Source: Spirochaetaceae bacterium (lineage in GTDB: Bacteria > Spirochaetota > Spirochaetia > DSM-27196 > SLST01). Taken from it: a DNA stretch of 37,619 nt. Under the pieces are notes generated by a model. The model was not told the origin of the DNA. It saw nothing but the letters and a program-made list of their open reading frames with translations, and ran no database searches. This document shows, piece by piece, positions 25,061 to 32,399 of the stretch. The stretch is taken from the NCBI GenBank assembly GCA_007694025.1, contig RECL01000266.1, forward strand, positions 1 to 37,619, in the 5' to 3' direction. Within the stretch, counting starts at the first letter, position 1, and each line of letters starts with the position of its first letter. A program made the translations under genes and the position numbers.

Positions 25061-25068
25061 GCAAAGCC
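25050..25068. repeat. Inverted repeat over the rnf-operon -35 box, candidate operator
   Basis: GGCTTTG (25050-25056), 5 bases, CAAAGCC (25062-25068): perfect 7-base arms. It sits between divergent genes and has no T-run, so it is not a terminator. Being centred on the TTGACA of the minus-strand promoter, it is a good candidate regulator site. Confidence 0.55.
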
Positions 25069-25115
25069 ACCGGGTGGTGACGACGGACCCTCGGCGCGTG
25101 GTATGCTCAGAGGCG

Positions 25116-26162
25116 ATGCCAGACGCACCAGTAGTCCGGATTGGAGACGACGACAGCGGCCGCAGGCTCGACCGCGTACTCAGAAAGGCATTCCCGGCGG
25201 TTCCGGTCGGCAGGATCTTTCGCGCGATCCGATCGGGAGAGGTCCGAATCAATGGTCACCGCGTACCGGGCAGCCACCGGGTCGCAAGCGGCGACGAGCT
25301 GCGGATCCCCCCGGCGTTCTCCGGCGAGCAGTCGCTCACCGCCGAGCACTCCCCCTCCCCCGACCTTCCGATCGAGCAGCGCGACCGGATCGTCTTCGCG
25401 AACCACGACATCGTCGTCGTGAACAAACTCGCCGGAGAGCTCACGCACGGCGAGCAATCGCTCGAAACGCTCGTTCGGCGGTGGGCGCCTGCGCCGTCGG
25501 GGATCAGCTTCCGGATCGGCCCCGCGCATCGGCTCGACCGCAACACCAGCGGGCTGATCGTCTTCGGGATCACTCGAAGCGGTGCCGAAGAGGCTGCGGC
25601 GGTCTTTGCGAGCGGATCGGTCGTGAAACGGTACGTTGCGCTGCTCGGCGGGCGGATCGAAACGAGCGCGGTGTGGGACGAGCCGCTCGAACGCGACGGC
25701 TCGTCGATGATCACCCGGGTCCATGGGCGAGAGTACTCGCCCCAGCGAGAGTACTCGCCCCAGCGAGAGTACTCGCCCCAGCGAGAGCACTCGCGGGCGA
25801 TGGCGGTCACCCGCGTCGACCCGATCGCTACCACCGAAACGCGGACGCTCGCGATCGTGACGATCGAAACGGGCCGGACGCACCAGATCCGGGCGCACGC
25901 CGCGTACCACGGGCACGCGCTGTGCGCCGACGTCAAGTACGGCGGAACCGGATCGGGCGTGCCCGCGCGGATGGCGAACGGAAAGCCGTTTCGCCGCTAC
26001 CTGCTGCACGCGGCATCGCTGACGCTTCGTCGACCGTCGCAGATCCTTGGGTTCGACCACCTGTGGGCCCCGCCGCCTCCCGACTCGCTGCGCGCGATCG
26101 AAGCGCTCTTCGGCCGTCGCGTGCTAGAGACTCTCATCGAAACGGTGGCAGCGCACCGGTAG
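25116..26162 (+). CDS. RluA-family pseudouridine synthase (RluC/RluD type)
   Basis: 348 residues. It converts uridines in rRNA to pseudouridine. An N-terminal S4 RNA-binding domain (about 16-70) precedes the catalytic domain. The catalytic Asp is in HRLDRNTSGLIVFG, VKRYVALLGG follows, and GRTHQIRAHAAYHGHAL and RYLLHAASL are family motifs. The ATG at 25116 has AGAGG 3 bases upstream and a TATGCT -10-like box at 25102-25107. The protein contains an unusual in-frame insertion of three REYSPQ repeats (about 205-226) between conserved strands. Substrate among RluA paralogues cannot be told. Confidence 0.93.
   Translation: MPDAPVVRIGDDDSGRRLDRVLRKAFPAVPVGRIFRAIRSGEVRINGHRVPGSHRVASGDELRIPPAFSGEQSLTAEHSPSPDLPIEQRDRIVFANHDIVVVNKLAGELTHGEQSLETLVRRWAPAPSGISFRIGPAHRLDRNTSGLIVFGITRSGAEEAAAVFASGSVVKRYVALLGGRIETSAVWDEPLERDGSSMITRVHGREYSPQREYSPQREYSPQREHSRAMAVTRVDPIATTETRTLAIVTIETGRTHQIRAHAAYHGHALCADVKYGGTGSGVPARMANGKPFRRYLLHAASLTLRRPSQILGFDHLWAPPPPDSLRAIEALFGRRVLETLIETVAAHR
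25729..25794 (+). repeat. In-frame 18-base tandem repeat in the pseudouridine synthase gene
   Basis: The unit GAGAGTACTCGCCCCAGC occurs three times without mismatch (25729-25746, 25747-25764, 25765-25782) and begins a fourth, imperfect copy (25783-25794). It encodes REYSPQ repeats. Being a multiple of three and identical between copies, it looks recent and length-variable. Confidence 0.95.
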
Positions 26163-26183
26163 CAGACCGCAGAGCCGACGGGA

Positions 26184-26212
26184 TTGGTAGTCGGCGTCGT
26201 GCGGTCTATACT
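26184..26212 (+). promoter_or_regulatory. Promoter, start codon 5 bases beyond the -10 box
   Basis: TTGGTA (26184-26189), 17 bases, TATACT (26207-26212), then five bases and ATG at 26218. There is no Shine-Dalgarno. This is the best-formed leaderless candidate in the window. Confidence 0.6.
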
Positions 26213-26217
26213 GAAGC

Positions 26218-27081
26218 ATGGCCAAAATGCTCGAACGCCTGCTGTTCCGGCTGCGCGGTATCAAGGTGTACGCGCTCGTCGGCAAGAGCGGCTCCGGAAA
26301 GAGCTTTCGCGCGCAGCTCCTCGTCGAGAAGTACGGTATCGATCTGATGATCGATGACGGGCTGTTGATCAAGGATCGCAGGATCGTCGCGGGCCGTTCG
26401 GCGAAACGCGAAAAGAACTACCTCGCCGCGGTGAAGACCGCGCTGTTCAACGACCGTCAGCACCGGAACGAAGTCCTCAGCGCGCTCGAATCGATCAAGT
26501 TCAAGCGAGTACTGATCCTCGGAACAAGCGAGCGGATGGTCATCAAGATCGGCAGGGTGCTGAAGCTGCCACCGATCCACAAGGTCGTGCAGATCGAAGA
26601 CATCGCCACCGCGGAGGAGATCAACACCGCGATTCACTATCGCAGCGTCCAGGGGCGACACGTCATCCCGGTTCCGTCGGTAGAAGTGAAGCGCAACTAT
26701 CCGCGAATCATGGCCGACTCGGTTCGCTTCTTCTTCCGCAAGGGGTGGCGCAGACGAAACACGCTCTTCGAGAAGACGGTCGTACGCCCCGAGTTCAGCC
26801 GCAAGGGTGAAGTGAGCATCTCAAAAGGAGCGCTCACGCAGATGATCCTGCACTGCGTCGACGAGTACGGCAACGGCATCGGGATCAAGCGGCTCTCGAT
26901 ATCCAAGGATCGCGAGGGATACCACATAGATCTCTATCTCAACGTGCCGTTCGGAGTACAGCTTGCAGGCACGATCCACGAGCTGCAGCGCTACATCGTA
27001 GAGCAGATCGAACGCTACACCGGCATCATCATCGACGAGCTGAACGTGACAATCGAGAATCTAGAACGACCGGAGCCGTGA
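26218..27081 (+). CDS. P-loop NTPase fused to an Asp23/Gls24-like domain
   Basis: 287 residues. The N-terminal part has a Walker A motif GKSGSGKS (22-29) and the rest of a small NTPase-like fold (about 15-150, with VLILGTSERM as a later strand). A basic linker follows. The C-terminal about 95 residues (190-284) match the Asp23 (DUF322) pattern: GEVSISKGALTQMI, a beta hairpin ending in VPFGVQLAGTI, an LQRYIVEQIERYTGI helix and a closing DELNVTIENL. Asp23 proteins are linked to cell-envelope stress in Firmicutes. What the NTPase acts on is unknown; a kinase-like or dynamic-scaffold role is possible. Predicted leaderless start. Confidence 0.8.
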   Translation: MAKMLERLLFRLRGIKVYALVGKSGSGKSFRAQLLVEKYGIDLMIDDGLLIKDRRIVAGRSAKREKNYLAAVKTALFNDRQHRNEVLSALESIKFKRVLILGTSERMVIKIGRVLKLPPIHKVVQIEDIATAEEINTAIHYRSVQGRHVIPVPSVEVKRNYPRIMADSVRFFFRKGWRRRNTLFEKTVVRPEFSRKGEVSISKGALTQMILHCVDEYGNGIGIKRLSISKDREGYHIDLYLNVPFGVQLAGTIHELQRYIVEQIERYTGIIIDELNVTIENLERPEP

Positions 27082-27088
27082 AAAACGT

Positions 27089-27118
27089 TTGACAGCGTAA
27101 TCGGCGAGCGACTACTAT
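27089..27118 (+). promoter_or_regulatory. Promoter for the TPR protein gene
   Basis: TTGACA (27089-27094), an 18-base spacer and TACTAT (27113-27118). RNA starts near 27125, and CAGGAGG lies about 9 bases before the ATG at 27139. Here a conventional leader with a Shine-Dalgarno is present. Confidence 0.65.
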
Positions 27119-27138
27119 TCGAGTCAGGAGGCTCCGGA

Positions 27139-28326
27139 ATGCGTAGAATCGCCATTCTCCTCATGCTTGTCGTCGTCGTGGCGGCGATGCCGGCGCAGAC
27201 ATCGACGTTCGCCGAGTACGAGACGCGTCACTACAGGGTTCTTTCGGAACTCGGTGAGGAGCATGCCCGCGCGACCGCGGAGAAGCTCGAGTCTCTGCTG
27301 GTCGTATTCAACGACTACTTCCACTTTGATCTGGACGAGCTTCCGGTGCGGATGCGCGCACGCTTCTTCAGCTCCAGATCACGGTTCGACACCTACCTTG
27401 ATCGAGTCATCAACGATCGCCGCGACGACTTCGTCTACCTGCACTACACCGATCTGGCACGCAGCGAGCTTGTCGGCTTCCGGACCGACGACGATGCGTT
27501 CGATGTTTCGCTCAAGCATCAGGGGTTCATCCAGTTTCTGCGCGCCTTCGTCCCTCACCCGCCGTTGTGGCTCCGCGAAGGGTTCGCGGTCTACTTCGAG
27601 CAGGTCGCCTTCGATCCGGACCTCGGCGTCGCGCTCTACCGGGAGAACCTTGCGTGGCTGGAGACGCTGCAGTCGATCCTCGACGGCACCGCCGGGCTCG
27701 AACCGATCGGGCTCGCCGAGATGGTCCGCATGACGGTGGAGCAGGCACGGTCGCGGATCGATGTCTTCTACCCGCAGGCGTGGGGTATGGTGAACTTCCT
27801 GCTGAACAGCCCGAATCGCGACCACAACCGCATCATCTGGGACTCGATCAGCGCGCTCGATCCGCAGTCGGGGCTCGCACAGAACTCTGAACGCGTGTAT
27901 CAGCGCGCGTTCCGATGGGTACCCGAGTCGATCCTGGTGGAGGCGTACGTCGACTACGTCGCCGGCCGGCGAAGCTTCCGGACCCTCGTGCAGGACGGTG
28001 TCCGCCAGTACGCGGCAGGCGAACTCGCGGCAGCCGAGGAGAGCTTCGTCACCGGGCTGAAACTGCGTGAGGACAACTTCATCCCGTTCTACTACATGGG
28101 GCTGATCAACTACGATCGCGGGAACCACGCGCTCGCCGACTTCTACTACCAGGAAGCACTCAGCCGCGGCGCGAATGAGGCGCTGACGCTCTACGCGCTT
28201 GGAGTGAACGCGTTCGCCGACAACCGGTTCGACGACGCGGTTGCCTACCTTGAGAGAACCGTCGAGATCGATCCGGATGCGTTCCGCGACAAGGCGGGAC
28301 AGCTGATAGCGCGGATACAGGGCTGA
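27139..28326 (+). CDS. Secreted TPR protein with degenerate peptidase-MA-like domain
   Basis: 395 residues. A signal peptide (about 1-19, ending MPAQ) precedes a domain laid out like gluzincin metallopeptidases of the peptidase-MA type: KHQGFIQFL (126-134) stands where HExxH is expected, and PPLWLREGFAVYFE (141-154) carries the downstream Glu. The catalytic Glu and second His are absent (HQGFI), so the domain is probably not proteolytic. The C-terminal third (about 290-390) has TPR repeats, for example FIPFYYMGLINYDRGNHALA and ALTLYALGVNAFADNRFDDA. Likely a periplasmic binding or scaffold protein. The gene converges on pcnB. Confidence 0.82.
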   Translation: MRRIAILLMLVVVVAAMPAQTSTFAEYETRHYRVLSELGEEHARATAEKLESLLVVFNDYFHFDLDELPVRMRARFFSSRSRFDTYLDRVINDRRDDFVYLHYTDLARSELVGFRTDDDAFDVSLKHQGFIQFLRAFVPHPPLWLREGFAVYFEQVAFDPDLGVALYRENLAWLETLQSILDGTAGLEPIGLAEMVRMTVEQARSRIDVFYPQAWGMVNFLLNSPNRDHNRIIWDSISALDPQSGLAQNSERVYQRAFRWVPESILVEAYVDYVAGRRSFRTLVQDGVRQYAAGELAAAEESFVTGLKLREDNFIPFYYMGLINYDRGNHALADFYYQEALSRGANEALTLYALGVNAFADNRFDDAVAYLERTVEIDPDAFRDKAGQLIARIQG

Positions 28327-28374
28327 TCGCAGAGCGCATCGGTGACGCGCCCGCTGCGGGTGACGCGCGCCTGC

Positions 28375-29565
28375 CTACTCTTTGGATGAGTCGGTGCGCG
28401 GCCGCCGTGGGCGTCGGCGCCGTCTGCGCGCCGGACGCGGCGACGCGTCAGGATCGGTCTCGTGCCGGTACGGTTCGTCCTCCTGCCGGACGCGTTCGGT
28501 CGCGGGCGTGAGCTCGAGCTCGCCCGCCTTGACGTAGTTCTTCCGCCTTCGGATCAGGTATACAAGCGCGAGTTCGATATCCTTGTTAGCCGGGACGATC
28601 GGTTTCAGGACCGATTTGAGCGCGGAAAACGCGTCGGCAAATGCGATGCGCGGCTCGGCGCCAGCCGCCGTGTGTTCGAACAGGTAGTCGGCGCAGAGGT
28701 AGGCGACGCCGCGCGACCTGCGATCCTCAAGCCCGTCGCGCACCTCGCAATCGAGCGCGGACAGCCGGTGCAGCAGCTTCGAGCGGAACCCCTTGTCGGC
28801 AGCGAGCTTTGCGAACTCGGGCAGCATGTGCTCGAACAGACGGTATCTGATGCACTCCTCGACTATCTTTGACGACGCGCCCGACAGCAGGATCTTGAAG
28901 ACCTCTTCGGTCATCCGTGAGTACGGCGTGTCGGCAAGGAGCGCGCTCGAACGCTTGATCGCCCGTCGCACCGGCGCTACGAGCTTGAAGCCGGTGGTCG
29001 ACGCGTACTTGAGCGCGCGGATCATCCGGACCGGGTCCTCGGTGAAGATACGCTCGATCGGAATCAGGTTTCGCACCCTGCGGTGGCGGATATCGTCAAC
29101 GCCGCCGACGTAGTCGATGATCGTGTTGTCGGCCGGGCAGTAGAACAGCGCGTTCATCGTGAAGTCGCGCCGGAACACGTCCTCCTCGATATCACCGTAC
29201 TCGTTCTGAAACCCGACCGAGTTTTCGCTGCGAAACGTCGAGACTTCGACAATCTTGGTCCCGAAGAAGACGTGGACAAGCCGAAACCGTCGCCCGATGA
29301 CGCGCGAGTTGCGGAACAGACGCCGGATCCGGTTCGGTTGCGCGTCGGTCGCGATGTCGAAGTCCTTCGGGCGCTTGCCGATCAACAGGTCCCTGACCGC
29401 GCCTCCGACGATGTACGCGCGGTGACCGGAGCCCTGGAGACGCTTGGCGATGCGAACCGCGTCGGGATCGAGCGCGTCTGGATCGATGCGGTGCTCCTGG
29501 GGGGTGTAGATGACGGCCTGGCGCACCGCGCGGCCATCTCGGTTTTTCGTGTAACGAACGAGCAA
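28375..29565 (-). CDS. pcnB: Poly(A) polymerase / CCA-adding-like nucleotidyltransferase
   Basis: 396 residues. It adds poly(A) to RNA 3' ends, aiding decay. The nucleotidyltransferase head has YIVGGAVRDLLIGKRPKDFD (51-70), with the GG and the metal-binding Asp residues, and the PAP-type signature GRRFRLVHV (91-99) that separates PcnB from CCA-adding enzymes. EDPVRMIRALKYAS follows. The C-terminus is strongly basic (ARRRRRRPRRPR), as is common in PcnB. A TTG start at 29565 is chosen: AGAGGTAC precedes it at good spacing, whereas an upstream ATG has no ribosome site and adds residues unlike the family. Confidence 0.9.
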   Translation of the reverse strand: MLVRYTKNRDGRAVRQAVIYTPQEHRIDPDALDPDAVRIAKRLQGSGHRAYIVGGAVRDLLIGKRPKDFDIATDAQPNRIRRLFRNSRVIGRRFRLVHVFFGTKIVEVSTFRSENSVGFQNEYGDIEEDVFRRDFTMNALFYCPADNTIIDYVGGVDDIRHRRVRNLIPIERIFTEDPVRMIRALKYASTTGFKLVAPVRRAIKRSSALLADTPYSRMTEEVFKILLSGASSKIVEECIRYRLFEHMLPEFAKLAADKGFRSKLLHRLSALDCEVRDGLEDRRSRGVAYLCADYLFEHTAAGAEPRIAFADAFSALKSVLKPIVPANKDIELALVYLIRRRKNYVKAGELELTPATERVRQEDEPYRHETDPDASPRPARRRRRRPRRPRTDSSKE

Positions 29566-29585
29566 AAAAGTACCTCTGGAACCGC

Positions 29586-29615
29586 AAGTATGGAGACAGA
29601 GAAACGACAGGGTCA
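29586..29615 (-). promoter_or_regulatory. Promoter for pcnB
   Basis: The minus strand reads TTGACC (29615-29610), 18 bases, then CATACT (29591-29586). RNA would begin about 14 bases before the TTG start at 29565, leaving room for AGAGG. This supports the TTG start. Confidence 0.55.
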
Positions 29616-29646
29616 AGCCCTTGCTTCAAAAGGGGCGGCCGGTCCG

Positions 29647-31623
29647 ATGGGCAAACGGATATGGCGTCGGTATGTTAGGGGTGTGAAGGTCGTGGCTGCG
29701 CTGCTGGTGCTTGTCGCTGCGTACGGGGTGTTTGTCACCACGGACGGGTCAGCCGATGATCGCGGGTCGATCTCCTCCGCGGTGGAGATCGATGCGATTG
29801 TCGGTACAGGAGGACTCGTGGTACCGGGCACCTGGGTCCCGGTACTCGTAACCGCACGTGCAACCGCATCCGACGTTCGTGGTACCATCACGGTTCTGGT
29901 CGAAAGGGCCGGACGGACGGCCGAACGCGCCGCATCCCGCGTCGTGGAGCTTCCCGCGGGGACGACCAAGTCGTTCCGATTCGCGATCCCGCTCGTTTCC
30001 ACCGCCGAACCGGTCACGGTCGCCGTCGAGCGCGACGGGCGTACCCTCGCGTCAACACGCGTGTCCGTTGCCGGCAGAGGCGCGGCCGACAGCGTCATCG
30101 TCGCGCTGTCACGACAGCCGGCGCTCGACGCGCTGCTGGCGGCGGCGTCCTCAGCGAGGTCACCGTCGGTGCGCACGCCTGCCGTCCGCCCGATACCCGT
30201 CGCGTATCCGCTCCTTGATACGCTACCCGACGTCTGGTACGCCTACGACGGGGTCACGGCGGTCGTGATCCACGATGCGCGCATCCGGAGTCTCGAGACG
30301 AGTCAGATCGAGGCGCTGCGCGACTGGGTCGCAGCGGGGGGCAGGGCGATCGTATCGATCGGAGTGGAGTCGAGCCCGGCAGACCTGCGCGCGCTCGAAC
30401 CGATCCTTGCGCCGTTGCGCCGGACTGCACAAGCGTCCGCACCGCCGGCGGTCCGCCCGGTAGTCGCGACGGTAGCCGATGCCGGGCTCGAAGCGCTCGG
30501 CGTGGGCGTCCCGGCGACCGAGGCCGGCGGGCCGCTCGTGATCGTCGATGTCGCCGGATTCGGCCCGAGGGCGGCACGGTTCGCGCTCGGGCTTGGATCG
30601 GTCACGATCCTGCCGTTCGACGCTATCAACCTGGCGCGGGTCGCGCCGGTGACGAGCGTCGATACATGGCGTGTGCTGCTCGCGTCGGGGTCGACCGTGT
30701 CGGCGCCGTCGGTGACAAGGCGGCGACTTCTGGAGACTGAACTGATCGCAAATCAGCTTGGCGAGCTCGGCGGGGCGTTTGCACCACGTTGGCTCGTCGC
30801 TACCGGGCTGCTGCTCTACGCGGCTGTATGGGTGGCGGGCCTGTCGCTGATCGGTGCCCACCGGGGAGCCTCACGGCGAGTGATCGGCGCGACGATCGTG
30901 ATCGCCGCTACTGTGACTGCCGTCGCGCTGATCAGCGCGCTCGTCCGCCTGCAGCCCGACACACACGCGGTATCGGTCGAGCTCGCGGTCGCCGATTCGG
31001 CAAAGCGCTTTGCGATCGTTGAGCGGGATACCGCGGTGTTCAGCCGTTCGGCGTCGGAGTACTCGGTAGCGTATCAGGGCCGGCCGCTCGTTCCGACCGT
31101 CGGAACGGCCGCGCCTGCGGTCACTGACGACGAAGCCCGTCGGACCGTGACGCTGCCGCTGCGGCGATGGGGCTCGGACCTGTCGTACGCGCTCGACGTC
31201 GTCCCGCTCAACGTGATCGCGACGATCAGCGCGGCCGCGTCGTCGGGACGAACAGTTCGTGTGATCAACGAATCGGGGATGCTCCTCCGCGACGCCGTGG
31301 TAGTCGCCGATGGCGAGCTTCACCGGCTTGGCGACATTGCGGCCGGTGAACAACTCGAACGGCCGATCGGTAGCGGAGAGCGGGTCGACTCGATTCGTGA
31401 CTGGACGCGGTTCGTCGCGGGAAGCATCGATGCCGCACACCGCGCGCGCCTCCTCGGCGATATTGCTCGCGCTCCGGGATTCCACACGCGGAGTGACGGA
31501 CCGATCGCGATCGCGTGGCCGCAGACGCCGCTCCTGCCGGTCGATCTCGACAGCCGGTTTGACGACGCGGTCTCGATACACGTGATAGTGATCCGCCTGT
31601 CGGATCCGGAGACGCAACGATGA
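29647..31623 (+). CDS. Membrane-anchored large ectodomain protein, DUF4350-like
   Basis: 658 residues, not confidently assigned. One TM near the N-terminus (about 13-31), a beta-rich region (45-145), then an alpha/beta part resembling the DUF4350 / glutamine-amidotransferase-like fold (about 150-350, with VVIHDARIRSL and LRDWVAAGGRAIVSIG). Two TM helices follow (about 381-403 and 412-433) and then a C-terminal beta-rich domain. Similar proteins often accompany MoxR-DUF58-VWA clusters, as here. The start is uncertain: ATG 29647 is used; GTG 29683, after AGGGG, would begin just before the TM. It overlaps the next gene by ATGA. Confidence 0.72.
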   Translation: MGKRIWRRYVRGVKVVAALLVLVAAYGVFVTTDGSADDRGSISSAVEIDAIVGTGGLVVPGTWVPVLVTARATASDVRGTITVLVERAGRTAERAASRVVELPAGTTKSFRFAIPLVSTAEPVTVAVERDGRTLASTRVSVAGRGAADSVIVALSRQPALDALLAAASSARSPSVRTPAVRPIPVAYPLLDTLPDVWYAYDGVTAVVIHDARIRSLETSQIEALRDWVAAGGRAIVSIGVESSPADLRALEPILAPLRRTAQASAPPAVRPVVATVADAGLEALGVGVPATEAGGPLVIVDVAGFGPRAARFALGLGSVTILPFDAINLARVAPVTSVDTWRVLLASGSTVSAPSVTRRRLLETELIANQLGELGGAFAPRWLVATGLLLYAAVWVAGLSLIGAHRGASRRVIGATIVIAATVTAVALISALVRLQPDTHAVSVELAVADSAKRFAIVERDTAVFSRSASEYSVAYQGRPLVPTVGTAAPAVTDDEARRTVTLPLRRWGSDLSYALDVVPLNVIATISAAASSGRTVRVINESGMLLRDAVVVADGELHRLGDIAAGEQLERPIGSGERVDSIRDWTRFVAGSIDAAHRARLLGDIARAPGFHTRSDGPIAIAWPQTPLLPVDLDSRFDDAVSIHVIVIRLSDPETQR

Positions 31624-32399
31624 AACGGCGCCGAACAACCCACCCCATTGTAGCCGAAGCGATATCGCTCTACGTCGAGTCACGGCCGTTCCGGTCGCTC
31701 CATGGCCTCTACGTAGCCGCGCTCGCGATCGTCGTGGTGGTGGCGTGGCCTGGGCGATCGCCGATCTACTTCTACCGCGGCGGTTTCGTGCCACCGGTCT
31801 TTCTGACGGTGATCATCGCGCAGACGGTGCTCATAGGCGCGTTCAGCACGCTGTTCGGACTCGGGCGGCCCGCATCGCGACGAACCACCGGATTCGTTGA
31901 ATGGATTGAGGGTTCACCGCTGCCGACCCGCGAGATTCTTGGCTTCAAGCACGCGATCGGCCTGATCCATACGCTTGTGCTCGTCACGATAGCTACGCCA
32001 ATCGCCGTCGTCGCGGCCGTTCCGGTCGGCGTCCCACCGGTGACGATCGCGTCATCGATCGCCGTAGTAGCGCTGACCGGCATCGTGTGTCGCTCGGCCG
32101 GGCTCCTGATCGGATCGGTCGGTGAGCTCTCCTACGTCGTGCTTGTCGTCGGTCCGTGGGTGTTCGCGGCCGCGCTGTTTATCGGTACGATCGTCGTGTA
32201 TCCCCCGCTGAACCCGATCGCCGCGGTTTCCACGGTCGTGAACGCCGAGTCTGCGAGCGTGATCGCGCGCCAGATCCGCACAACCTTCGTGTCGGCTGTT
32301 CCGCTCTCCGCGCTGATCATCGCGGTGCACGGACGGGTGCTCGCTCGTATCCGAAGGCTCCATCGTGAGCGTACCGGACGCCACGCGGAGGACCGCTGA
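31620..32399 (+). CDS. Polytopic membrane protein, ABC-2 permease-like
   Basis: 259 residues with about six TM helices (about 25-45, 58-78, 112-135, 140-160, 172-195, 220-240) and charged ends. Layout and length resemble ABC-2 type permeases, and GFVEWIEGSPLPTREILGFK looks like the cytosolic loop of such proteins. No ATP-binding cassette gene accompanies it here, so the assignment is weak. Stop and next start overlap (TGATG). Confidence 0.6.
   Translation: MKRRRTTHPIVAEAISLYVESRPFRSLHGLYVAALAIVVVVAWPGRSPIYFYRGGFVPPVFLTVIIAQTVLIGAFSTLFGLGRPASRRTTGFVEWIEGSPLPTREILGFKHAIGLIHTLVLVTIATPIAVVAAVPVGVPPVTIASSIAVVALTGIVCRSAGLLIGSVGELSYVVLVVGPWVFAAALFIGTIVVYPPLNPIAAVSTVVNAESASVIARQIRTTFVSAVPLSALIIAVHGRVLARIRRLHRERTGRHAEDR

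Noticed and set aside
25050-25068. Inverted repeat as an intrinsic terminator
   Set aside because: It lies between divergent starts, has no T-run on either side and covers a -35 box.
25729-25794. Tandem repeats as a CRISPR array
   Set aside because: The 18-base units abut with no spacers and are translated in frame within a conserved gene.
28350-28360. CCCGC-T-GCGGG between the TPR gene and pcnB as a terminator
   Set aside because: The stem is 5 bases with a one-base loop and no T-run; too weak to call.
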